Shown piece after piece: positions 1 to 6,278 of a stretch of DNA of 32,038 nt; the first letter of the stretch is position 1; every line of letters starts with the position of its first letter. The stretch is from contig JAFYQR010000180.1 of assembly GCA_017559825.1 (NCBI GenBank), positions 1-32,038 on the forward strand, read 5' to 3'. Below the pieces are notes generated by a model that was not told the origin of the DNA, did no database searches, and worked only from the letters and a program-made list of their open reading frames with translations. The position numbers were made by a program, and so were the translations under genes. The stretch is from Thermoguttaceae bacterium (GTDB lineage Bacteria; Planctomycetota; Planctomycetia; Pirellulales; Thermoguttaceae).

Positions 1-409
1 AATTTTCCGACGGCGGAACCGGAGCCGCTCCCGTCGTTCGCCGCGCCGTCGTCGTTCGGGTCGACCGCGAAACCGGTTCGGTCGACGCCGGATTTTCCGC
101 TTTCGCCGCCGTTCGAACGCCCGACTTCGCCGCCGTCGCGGGAGGCGTTTGACGTCCGGCGACGTCCGTTTGCGACCGGAGCGCGTTTTCGTCCGCTTGC
201 TCGAGAATCGGCGCGCCGTTTTCGTCGACGCCTTTCAAAATTTCGACGCGGCGCTCCGCTCCGTCGAGAATTTGACGGCAACGGCGCAGAAGCCGAATCC
301 CCTCTTCGTACCGCGCGAGGGATTCCTCCAGCTCGCCGCGTCCGCTTTCGAGCGTCGAAACGATCGTTTCCAAGCGCCGAAACGCTTCTTCAAAGGAGAT
401 CTCGTCCAT
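1..409 (-). CDS. xseB: Exodeoxyribonuclease VII small subunit (partial, 3' end outside the window)
   Basis: The reverse strand from 409 reads MDEISFEEAFRRLETIVSTL and continues with the SLARYEEGIRLLRRCRQIL pattern. This is the two-helix signature of XseB, the small subunit that binds XseA to form the nuclease degrading single-stranded DNA. The start at 409-407 has an AGGA ribosome-binding site about five bases upstream. The XseB domain fills roughly residues 1-70. The frame then stays open through at least residue 136 as an Ala/Thr/Pro/Ser-rich tail. Family members are usually about 70-90 residues, so this one carries a long low-complexity extension whose end lies outside the window. The next gene upstream is the cyclophilin on the same strand, 210 bases away. 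The domain call is firm; the role of the tail is unknown. Confidence 0.9.
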   Translation of the reverse strand, partial: MDEISFEEAFRRLETIVSTLESGRGELEESLARYEEGIRLLRRCRQILDGAERRVEILKGVDENGAPILEQADENALRSQTDVAGRQTPPATAAKSGVRTAAKAENPASTEPVSRSTRTTTARRTTGAAPVPPSEN

Positions 410-605
410 CGCGTCCTTTCGTTTTACTTAAATCGCCGAACCGACCGACTTTCGCCGTCCGTCCCGTTTTTCCTTTTTTTCCTTAACGCCGTCAAACGCC
501 GACGCCGCGCCGCCTGCGTTTTTCTTTATTTTACGCAAACGACGCGGTTTCGTCGCTAAATTTCACGCGTTTCGCCTATTTTTCGGCAAAACGCGCTTTT
601 GTTCG

Positions 606-619
606 CCCCGATTTCGGGG
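606..619 (-). terminator. Possible weak terminator hairpin after the cyclophilin gene
   Basis: CCCCG-ATTT-CGGGG forms a perfect 5-bp stem directly after the stop codon of the cyclophilin gene. The downstream minus strand has AAAA and TTTT runs but no clean U-tract, so this may be a stabilising 3' hairpin rather than a true terminator. Confidence 0.35.
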
Positions 620-1057
620 TCAGTCGACAATCTCGACCTTAACGGAGGTCATTTTGTCGCCTTGACGCACCGCGTCGACGACGTCTTGGCCTTCGAAAAC
701 CTTGCCGAAAACGGAGTGATGACCGTCGAGCCACGGGCACGGAACGTGCGTGATGAAGAATTGCGAACCGTTCGTGTTCGGGCCGGCGTTCGCCATCGAG
801 AGGACGCCCGGGCCGTCGTGGCGGAGGTCGGGGTGGAATTCGTCTTCGAATTGATAGCCGGGGCCGCCGCAACCGGTGCCGGTCGGGTCGCCGCCTTGAA
901 TCATGAAGTCGGCGATGACGCGGTGGAAAACGAGGCCGTTGTAAAAGCCGTCGTTCGCCAAGTTTTCAAAGTTGGCGACGGTTTTCGGGGCTTTGTCGGC
1001 GAAAAGTTCGATTTTGATCGTACCGCGTTCCGTTTCGATCGTCGCGATTTTTTTCAT
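620..1057 (-). CDS. Peptidyl-prolyl cis-trans isomerase, cyclophilin type
   Basis: A 145-residue single-domain cyclophilin that catalyses cis-trans isomerisation of X-Pro bonds. Family landmarks are all present: FHRVI at 44-48 with the catalytic Arg46, FMIQGGDP at 51-58, the [16 protein letters not shown] block at about 88-103, and the [12 protein letters not shown] block at 109-120. The chosen start at 1057 ([12 protein letters not shown]) has AAGGAA seven bases upstream; an 11-residue upstream extension has no such site. There is no signal peptide, so the protein is predicted to be cytoplasmic. It has its own predicted promoter at 1188-1215 and a small hairpin directly after the stop. Identification is secure; the client proteins cannot be told. 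Confidence 0.96.
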   Translation of the reverse strand: MKKIATIETERGTIKIELFADKAPKTVANFENLANDGFYNGLVFHRVIADFMIQGGDPTGTGCGGPGYQFEDEFHPDLRHDGPGVLSMANAGPNTNGSQFFITHVPCPWLDGHHSVFGKVFEGQDVVDAVRQGDKMTSVKVEIVD

Positions 1058-1187
1058 GGTGGCGTTCCTTGTAATCGTTGTTTCAAACAAAATTCATTTT
1101 TCGGCGCGAGCTCGTTTTCTCGTTCGAAAGACGACTCGCAAGGCCGGGCCCCGACGGCGTTTTCGACCGACGCGGCGCGTTGCTTTT

Positions 1188-1215
1188 ATTATAACTTTTC
1201 CGCGAAAAAACGCAA
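1188..1215 (-). promoter_or_regulatory. Sigma70-type promoter for the cyclophilin gene
   Basis: On the minus strand there is a perfect TATAAT (1193-1188) preceded by GT, with TTGCGT (1215-1210) 16 bases upstream. The expected transcript start near 1181 gives a leader of about 125 bases. The same GT-TATAAT layout recurs before several other genes in this window. Confidence 0.55.
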
Positions 1216-1293
1216 GGCGCGGCCCGATTTTCCCGCGTTTTCCGTCGATTTTACCCTTATTATTAATAGGATAGGCGGCGATTTTGCGAGCGT

Positions 1294-2199
1294 TCAACGG
1301 CAGAACTCGGCGACGGCGGCGACGAATTCGTCGGAACGTTTCGCGGGGAAGACGTGCGTCGAGTTCGGAATCGCGATTCGCTCGGCGTTCGGAATATTCG
1401 CCGCGATGAACTCGGCGGTCTCGACGCGGTAAAGCGAACCGGGGTCGGCGTGCAGAACGAGGGTCGGAACGTCGATTCGGCCCAACGAAGCGCGGAAGTC
1501 GGCGGTCGTCATCGATTCCCAATAACGGCGGTCGACGGCGGCGCGCTCCGGCGAGATTTCGGCGAAAAAGACCCGTTTCGCGAGGGACTCGCGTACGCCG
1601 GTAATCTCGACGGCTTTCGCCAGCCAAGCGTCGCGGTCGAACGGTTCCGGCCAAGTCGGCGGGTCGTTCGGGTTCGACGCGACTTCGCAACGGGCGAAAA
1701 AGGTCGTCTTGAAGAGGGGCGGATCGTCGAGCAAAATTTGCATGTCGCGCTCGAAATCGTCGGCGAAGTAGCCGCCTTGGCAATAGCCGAGCCGCCAAGC
1801 GTCGTCGTTGAGAAGTTTGGGGCACGTGTCGACAAAAACGGCCTTCGCGACGCGGTCGGTTCCGAATTGTTCGAAGTAAGAAAAGAGGACGGAGCCGCCC
1901 ATCGAGTACCCGACGAGCGCGACGTCGCGGGCGTCGAGATGTTCGATCAGCGCGCGCAGGTCGGCGGCGGAGCGTTCGACGCCGAAATCGGGAGAAAACG
2001 GGGTTTTGCCGTATCCGCGTTGGTCGAAGGCGACCGTCCGGAAAGCGCCGCTCTTGCAAAAGCGTTCGATAATCCCGTTCGCCGTCGCGACGGAGCCGCC
2101 AAAGCCGTCGATATAAAAGAGAAACCGCCCTTCCCCGACGTCGACGTAAGCGATTTCCGCGCCGTCGTCGATCGTCGCCGTTCGATATTCGAGCTTCAT
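1294..2199 (-). CDS. Alpha/beta-hydrolase fold protein
   Basis: A 301-residue alpha/beta hydrolase. The nucleophile elbow is GYSMGG at 97-102 with Ser99. The acid is probably Asp252 (in LHADPGSL), and the catalytic His is His282 (in NSTHVFP). The oxyanion-hole region is near DGFGG at 31-35, where many relatives have HGxxG. A cap-like insert covers about residues 130-230. There is no signal peptide, so it is predicted to be cytoplasmic. The substrate cannot be deduced; related proteins include esterases, haloperoxidase-like enzymes and 3-oxoadipate enol-lactonase-like enzymes. No good Shine-Dalgarno sequence precedes the start at 2199, although MKLEYRTATI is a sensible N-terminus. It is separated by about 480 bases from guaA upstream and is therefore probably transcribed independently. 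Confidence 0.85.
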   Translation of the reverse strand: MKLEYRTATIDDGAEIAYVDVGEGRFLFYIDGFGGSVATANGIIERFCKSGAFRTVAFDQRGYGKTPFSPDFGVERSAADLRALIEHLDARDVALVGYSMGGSVLFSYFEQFGTDRVAKAVFVDTCPKLLNDDAWRLGYCQGGYFADDFERDMQILLDDPPLFKTTFFARCEVASNPNDPPTWPEPFDRDAWLAKAVEITGVRESLAKRVFFAEISPERAAVDRRYWESMTTADFRASLGRIDVPTLVLHADPGSLYRVETAEFIAANIPNAERIAIPNSTHVFPAKRSDEFVAAVAEFCR

Positions 2200-2680
2200 T
2201 TTGTTTTTCGCGACGCGTTTCGAACCGCCGCGCTCCGCTTCGCGTTATTGCGCCGATTCGGGGGAAAAGTCGAGTTTCCCGAACCGAAGCGACGCCGAAC
2301 GCGCCCGACGCTCGCCGCGTTAAACTCTACCAAATTTAACGAAAAAACGCAAGAGAAACGTAGCAAAGAAAATTCCGACGAAAATCCAATTTAACTTTTT
2401 CGCCCGCGCCGCGCTCCGTCAAGTCGACCGAAATCGACGCGAACGCTCGCCAACAACGCCGCTATTTTCAGCCGACGCGCCGCCTTTTGTTCGCAAGTTC
2501 GTTCCCCTCGCGAACGTTAAATAAACGAACGCCGGCGGCGCTCGACGCTAACCGTCGAACGCCGCCGCGCTCTTTCGCTCCGCCGTTTTCGGTCGCTTAA
2601 ATCGTTTCAACGCAACGAGAAAGCGCGACCGAAACGGAACGCTCGGAAAACGCCCGGGATTCCCCGAGTTCGCTCCGAAA
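2200..2680. other. Intergenic region between guaA and the hydrolase gene
   Basis: No convincing gene was found on either strand. The one clear element is the large hairpin at 2533-2567, listed separately as the guaA terminator. The promoter of the hydrolase gene must lie in the lower-numbered part, but no good -35/-10 pair was recognised. Confidence 0.6.
2533..2567 (-). terminator. Hairpin terminator downstream of guaA
   Basis: GGCGGCGCTCGACG (2534-2547) pairs with CGTCGAACGCCGCC (2553-2566) with a single mismatch around a 5-base loop, plus one flanking C-G pair. On the minus strand the stem is followed by a moderately T-rich stretch (GTTCGTTTATTTAACG). It lies about 115 bases after the guaA stop codon. 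Confidence 0.6.
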
Positions 2681-3631
2681 TCACTCCCACTCGATCGTTG
2701 CGGGCGGTTTCGAGCTAATATCGTAAGCGACGCGGTTCACGCCGTCGACTTCGCTCAAAATGCGCGACGAAATCTTCGCCAAGACTTCGTACGGAACCGG
2801 ATACCAGTTCGCTTCCATAAAGTCTTGCGTCGCGACGCAACGGACGACGACCGCCTTCTCGTAAGTGCGTTCGCCGTTCTTCGCGCCGACGCTGCGCACC
2901 GGAAGCAACACCGCGAAAACTTGCGACGTTTCGCGGTAAAGACCCGCCTTCGTAATTTCTTCGACGACGATCGCGTCCGCTTCGCGCAGGCAGTCGAGGT
3001 CCGGCTTCGAAACCGGGCCCAAGCAACGAACCGCGAGGCCCGGACCCGGGAACGGGTGCCGCCAAACCAACTCTTCCGGCAAACCAAGTTCCAAACCGAC
3101 TTGGCGAACTTCGTGTTTGTACAGCTTGCGGAGCGGTTCGACCAGTTCGAACTCCATGTCTTCCGGCAAACCGCCGACGTTGTGGTGATATTTGACCGTC
3201 TTCGCCGGAGCGCCTTCTTCGCCGCCGCTTTCGACGACGTCCGGCCAAATCGTCCCTTGCGCCAAGAATTTCGCGCCGTCGACCTTATGCGCTTCTTCGG
3301 TGAAGACGTCGATGAACGTCTTGCCGATGATCTTGCGCTTTTCTTGCGGGTCGTCGACGTCTTTCAAGAGCGAAAGGAAGCGTTCTTCCGCGTCGACGAC
3401 GACAAGGTTCGCGTCGAAGTTGTCGCGGAAAACTTTCGCGACCGATTCGATCTCGTTTTTGCGCATCAAGCCGGTGTCGACGAAAATGCACGTCAACCGC
3501 GAGCCGATCGCCCGCGACACCAACGCCGCGACGACCGCCGAGTCGACGCCGCCGGACAGACCGCAGATCACGCGACCGTCGCCGACTTGTCGACGAATGT
3601 TCTCAATGGAGGTTTCGACAAAATTCTTCAT
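2681..3631 (-). CDS. guaA: GMP synthase, stand-alone ATP-pyrophosphatase (synthetase) subunit
   Basis: This 316-residue protein matches only the C-terminal two-thirds of bacterial GMP synthase, which aminates XMP to GMP with ATP. It has the PP-loop SGGVDS at 26-31, the [11 protein letters not shown] block at 192-202 and the invariant C-terminal [10 protein letters not shown] at 307-316, so the ATP-pyrophosphatase and dimerisation domains are complete. The N-terminal glutamine amidotransferase domain found in ordinary bacterial GuaA (about 510-525 residues) is absent. The protein begins cleanly with [12 protein letters not shown], a GGGA site lies about nine bases upstream, and no frame in the upstream 700 bases encodes a glutaminase. 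The arrangement resembles the archaeal two-subunit enzyme. It either pairs with a glutaminase encoded elsewhere or uses free ammonia. The enzyme call is secure; the split is the odd feature. Confidence 0.95.
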   Translation of the reverse strand: MKNFVETSIENIRRQVGDGRVICGLSGGVDSAVVAALVSRAIGSRLTCIFVDTGLMRKNEIESVAKVFRDNFDANLVVVDAEERFLSLLKDVDDPQEKRKIIGKTFIDVFTEEAHKVDGAKFLAQGTIWPDVVESGGEEGAPAKTVKYHHNVGGLPEDMEFELVEPLRKLYKHEVRQVGLELGLPEELVWRHPFPGPGLAVRCLGPVSKPDLDCLREADAIVVEEITKAGLYRETSQVFAVLLPVRSVGAKNGERTYEKAVVVRCVATQDFMEANWYPVPYEVLAKISSRILSEVDGVNRVAYDISSKPPATIEWE

Positions 3632-3753
3632 TGTCCAAGTTCCCTATCGCCTTGCAAAGTAAGCTAACGAAAACGCGTAAGGCGCGCGCTTCCGTCGAGC
3701 CGGGCTCCTTCGGACGACGACGCGTCCGACGCCTTAAACGCCTCTAGCCGTCT

Positions 3754-3759
3754 ATTATA
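3754..3759 (-). promoter_or_regulatory. -10 box of a probable guaA promoter
   Basis: A perfect TATAAT preceded by GT on the minus strand, about 120 bases upstream of the guaA start. No good -35 hexamer is present at the usual spacing, so an activator or a weak promoter is possible. Confidence 0.4.
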
Positions 3760-4073
3760 ACGCGCTCGACGATTTCGAAAATCCCCGCCCAACCGCTCTT
3801 TCGCCAAGAAATCGAGCCGACGGCCGACCAAAATCACGTTTCATTTTTCATTAAAACAGTTTCAAATCTTATTTTTGCATCGATTATATTTTCTTGACGT
3901 CGCTTGCGCTAATAACAAAATTCGCCGTCGTTATACAAAAGCCCGGCGATTCAGCAAAATCGTTAAAATCGCCGCGCTTCCGCACCTTGACGCGTCGCGG
4001 TAATTTCGCTCGAATTGACGAGCGGCAACGCGTCCGAGGTCGCCGCCGTCGTAAAAAATAAAAAAATTTTAGA

Positions 4074-4108
4074 AAAATTAAAAAATCGCGGCGACGCGGG
4101 GCGATTTT
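4074..4108 (-). terminator. Rho-independent terminator-like hairpin upstream of guaA
   Basis: On the minus strand AAAATCGC (4108-4101) pairs with GCGATTTT (4089-4082) across an 11-base loop, followed directly by TTAATTTTTC and more T-rich sequence. No protein gene ends before it on this strand, which is why it is notable. Confidence 0.5.
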
Positions 4109-4173
4109 CCGTCGTCGCAATTCCTACAACCGGCAAATAAAAAAAAAGCGGCGTTTGTTAAAATAGGTTGGAT
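4074..4173 (-). ncRNA. Candidate short RNA or guaA-upstream attenuated transcript
   Basis: A minus-strand promoter candidate at 4180-4209 would start transcription near 4173. About 65 bases later comes a hairpin of 8 bp (AAAATCGC/GCGATTTT, 4082-4108) followed by a long T-rich tract. Together these predict a transcript of roughly 100 bases. It contains no open reading frame of note and does not resemble SRP RNA, tmRNA or 6S RNA as far as I can see. It could instead be a premature-termination product of a long guaA leader. It is a prediction from signals only. Confidence 0.25.
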
Positions 4174-4197
4174 TAAACGATTATAACGAATTAAAAT
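4168..4197 (+). promoter_or_regulatory. Plus-strand promoter candidate (distal)
   Basis: TTGGAT (4168-4173), 18 bases, TAAAAT (4192-4197). A possible second promoter for the exported-protein gene at 4354; it overlaps the minus-strand promoter candidate. Confidence 0.25.
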
Positions 4198-4209
4198 CAA
4201 AAAAAACAA
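4180..4209 (-). promoter_or_regulatory. Minus-strand promoter candidate
   Basis: TATAAT (4185-4180) preceded by GT, with TTGTTT (4209-4204) 18 bases upstream, in a strongly AT-rich setting. It faces the terminator-like hairpin at 4074-4108 and, further on, guaA. Confidence 0.4.
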
Positions 4210-4237
4210 AAAAACTCGTTTGAAACGCCGATTTCGC

Positions 4238-4266
4238 GAGACGCCGGAAAAATAACGCGATATAAT
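4238..4266 (+). promoter_or_regulatory. Promoter of the exported-protein gene
   Basis: A perfect TATAAT at 4261-4266 in the context GATATAATATAAG. The -35 at 17 bases (GAGACG) is poor. The predicted start near 4273 leaves an 80-base leader before the ATG at 4354. Confidence 0.4.
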
Positions 4267-4353
4267 ATAAGAAGCGACGTTCCGAGAAATAGTCTCTTCG
4301 CCGTTCGCGAAACGCCGTTTCGGTCGCCGCCGACGCTTAGGTATTTTGGTTCC

Positions 4354-5160
4354 ATGAAAAAAGAAACGCTCCGCTCACGCTCCGCTTCCCGCGCGAAACT
4401 TTTCGTCGCCGCGCTTTCGGTCGGCCTCGCGTGGGGCGCCGCGTCCGCGCTTCCCGAAACGGCGCCGACGTTCGACGGTTGGCGTTTCCGAGTCGACGCG
4501 CTCGAACTGTTCCGCGCCGACGTCGGCGAGCCGCTTTCTTATCTCGACGGTTCCGGTCGCCGCGTCGATTCTTCGAAGCCGCTCGCGCTTCCCGAAACGC
4601 CTTCGACGACGCTCGTCGAGTCGACGACGCTTCTCGCGGATTCTGCGGCGGCGATTGAAACGCAAGCCGGCGCGACGCTCGGCGAAGCGGAACCGCTCGC
4701 CGAAATCGCGAGTTTCCCTTCCGAATCGGAGGAACCGGCGGACGCTCGTTTTATTGAAGCCGCTTGGGCCGTCGCGGACGACGACGTCGAAAAGCGCCGC
4801 GATTGGTCGCTTGAGTTGCGCCTTGAAGAGTTCGCCGAGCCGAGTTTCGCCGAAGTCGAGGCCCCGGCTTGGCGCGACGACGTTTCGGTCGTTTTCGCGA
4901 CTTACGAAGAGCTTGAAGCGCTTCCGGTCGGCGCGAACGCCGTCGCGTCGAACCTCGTTTCGCCGGCGCTTCGCAAGCTCGCGACCGACGCTTCGCTCGT
5001 CTCCGGGTACTACGCCGAAACGTCGAGCGTCTCGGACGCGAACGCGACGCAAACGCGTCCGACGCCCGATTCGGCGGCCCCCGCTCCGGCGCGCGTCGGC
5101 GTTTTCGCCGCTTGCGGAACGTTCGAGGCGAACGGCGTCGCGAAGACCCGCGTTCGTTGA
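4354..5160 (+). CDS. Exported protein of unknown function
   Basis: A 268-residue protein that I do not recognise. It begins with a convincing signal peptide: basic residues in 1-14, a hydrophobic stretch KLFVAALSVGLAWGAASA at about 15-32, and probable cleavage after an ASA-type site. The mature part is acidic and rich in Ala, Glu, Ser and Thr, with a Pro/Ala-rich stretch near 235-250. There is no internal membrane segment and no clear enzyme motif; the only cysteine is near the C-terminus (AACGTF). It is one of only two plus-strand protein genes here. The start has a weak TTAGG site. The signal peptide and promoter support a real gene, but the low-complexity body means similarity searches may find little. 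Function unknown. Confidence 0.65.
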   Translation: MKKETLRSRSASRAKLFVAALSVGLAWGAASALPETAPTFDGWRFRVDALELFRADVGEPLSYLDGSGRRVDSSKPLALPETPSTTLVESTTLLADSAAAIETQAGATLGEAEPLAEIASFPSESEEPADARFIEAAWAVADDDVEKRRDWSLELRLEEFAEPSFAEVEAPAWRDDVSVVFATYEELEALPVGANAVASNLVSPALRKLATDASLVSGYYAETSSVSDANATQTRPTPDSAAPAPARVGVFAACGTFEANGVAKTRVR

Positions 5161-5246
5161 TCTTTTTCGATTTTTTGCGTTTAATAGCGAGGGTCGCGTT
5201 TCGTCGAGAAGCGCGCCCCTTCGTTTTTTCTTGGCTCGTTCCGCAA

Positions 5247-5279
5247 GCGAGCGGTTTCCATAGAATCGAGACCGCTCGC
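5247..5279. repeat. Inverted repeat after the exported-protein gene
   Basis: Nine-base perfect arms GCGAGCGGT and ACCGCTCGC separated by 15 bases, about 90 bases after the stop of the gene at 4354. It probably forms an RNA hairpin at the 3' end of that transcript. Confidence 0.45.
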
Positions 5280-5391
5280 CCTACGAACGCCGAGAGCGGC
5301 TCGCAGAAAAGCGCGGAAGCCAAAGAGACGGGTCGAGTTTCCGCGCTAAAACGAGAAGCGTTCTAAGCCTCGACGGCGACGACGGCTCCGC

Positions 5392-5427
5392 CCGCGATTC
5401 CTCAACGTCCGCCGACGTTGGTCGCGG
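5392..5427. repeat. Two-tier inverted repeat downstream of hisB
   Basis: Inner stem CAACGTC (5403-5409) with GACGTTG (5414-5420) and loop CGCC; outer stem CCGCGA (5392-5397) with TCGCGG (5422-5427). It lies 70 bases beyond the hisB stop on the minus strand and may mark the end of that transcript. Confidence 0.45.
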
Positions 5428-5495
5428 CGAACGCCTTCGCGCCCAATAAAAGAACGACCTCCGCGCTCGGAACGACGCGACTTCCGCGCTTTCAA

Positions 5496-6083
5496 TTAAA
5501 GAACGCCCTTCGTGCTCGGGACGCCGGTTTGGCGCGGATCGCTCTCGACGGCGGCGCGAATCGACCGAGCGACCGACTTGAAAATCGCTTCGGCGATATG
5601 GTGCCCGTTCGAGCCGTACAAGACGCCGATATGCAAGTTGCAGGCGGCGGCGTTCGCGAAGCCTTGCCAAAACTCGCGGACGAGTTCCAAATCGAACGTT
5701 CCGACGCGCTCGACCGGATACGTCGCGTCGTAAACGAGGTAAGGCCGCCCGGAGAAATCGATCGCCGTCCGCGCGAGCGTTTCGTCCATCGGGAGGAGGA
5801 AGAAGCCGTATCGGCGGACGCCTTTCTTGTCGCCGAGCGCGGTTTTGAAGGCGGCGCCGAGCGCGATCCCGACGTCTTCGACGGTGTGATGACCGTCGAC
5901 TTCGAGGTCGCCGTTGACGCTCAGCTCGATATCGACGAGCGAGTGCGCCGCGAAGAGGGTCAGCATATGATCGAAAAAGCCGATACCGGTCGCGATTTTC
6001 GACGCGCCGGTTCCGTCGAGGTCGATTTTCAACCGAATTTGCGTTTCCTTGGTGTCGCGCTCGACCGCCGCCGTTCTCGCCAT
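5496..6083 (-). CDS. hisB: Imidazoleglycerol-phosphate dehydratase
   Basis: A 195-residue monofunctional HisB that dehydrates imidazole-glycerol phosphate to imidazole-acetol phosphate in histidine biosynthesis. The Mn-binding motifs are intact: FFDHM at 36-40, [10 protein letters not shown] at 63-72 (His65, His66, Glu69) and [14 protein letters not shown] at 157-170 (His161, His162, Glu165). The C-terminus GVPSTKGVL is the canonical ending. Length is normal and there is no fused phosphatase domain. The start at 6083 has AGGAG eight bases upstream. The product feeds HisC, whose gene lies about 4.5 kb upstream on the same strand, with two Sel1-repeat genes in between. Confidence 0.97.
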   Translation of the reverse strand: MARTAAVERDTKETQIRLKIDLDGTGASKIATGIGFFDHMLTLFAAHSLVDIELSVNGDLEVDGHHTVEDVGIALGAAFKTALGDKKGVRRYGFFLLPMDETLARTAIDFSGRPYLVYDATYPVERVGTFDLELVREFWQGFANAAACNLHIGVLYGSNGHHIAEAIFKSVARSIRAAVESDPRQTGVPSTKGVL

Positions 6084-6278
6084 TTTACGTTCTCCTAATT
6101 CGTTTTTGCTCTTAATACTTCATTTCGCGACGCTCCGCCGAAACGCGCCGCGTCGTTTCTCATTCATCGGCGTTTTTCGGAGCGAAATTGAACGCGCCGG
6201 GCGCTCGCCGTCAAAATTGCTCGCGCCCGGCGCCCGGTTCCGCCCCGTCGGTTCGCCGCCGTCGCCCTTTCTTCCGGT

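Larger units (their letters stand above)
3632..4353. other. Divergent, AT-rich control region between guaA and the exported-protein gene
   Basis: About 720 bases without a convincing gene, much richer in A and T than its surroundings from about 3840 to 4320. It holds two minus-strand TATAAT boxes (3754-3759 and 4180-4185), a further minus-strand TATAAT at 3883-3888 with no clear -35, two plus-strand promoter candidates, and a terminator-like hairpin at 4074-4108. Two hairpins lie in the guaA leader: CGGACG-ACGACG-CGTCCG at 3711-3728 and a GAGCC/GGCTC palindrome near 3697-3707. I did not see a purine riboswitch core in the leader. Confidence 0.6.
5161..5495. other. Intergenic region between two convergent genes, with hairpins
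   Basis: No gene was seen. Two structured elements are present: GCGAGCGGT/ACCGCTCGC (5247-5255 with 5271-5279), which may end the plus-strand transcript, and a two-tier hairpin at 5392-5427, where CCGCGA/TCGCGG encloses CAACGTC-CGCC-GACGTTG. Neither has a T-tract, so neither is a textbook terminator. Confidence 0.5.

Noticed and set aside
3632..3880. Purine or guanine riboswitch in the guaA leader
   Set aside because: The conserved three-way-junction core sequences of that riboswitch were not found; only two simple hairpins are present.
3884..4120. A 78-codon minus-strand frame in the AT-rich region
   Set aside because: It has no homology that I recognise, an Arg/Lys-rich shadow-like composition and no ribosome-binding site; it does not encode the missing glutaminase of GMP synthase.
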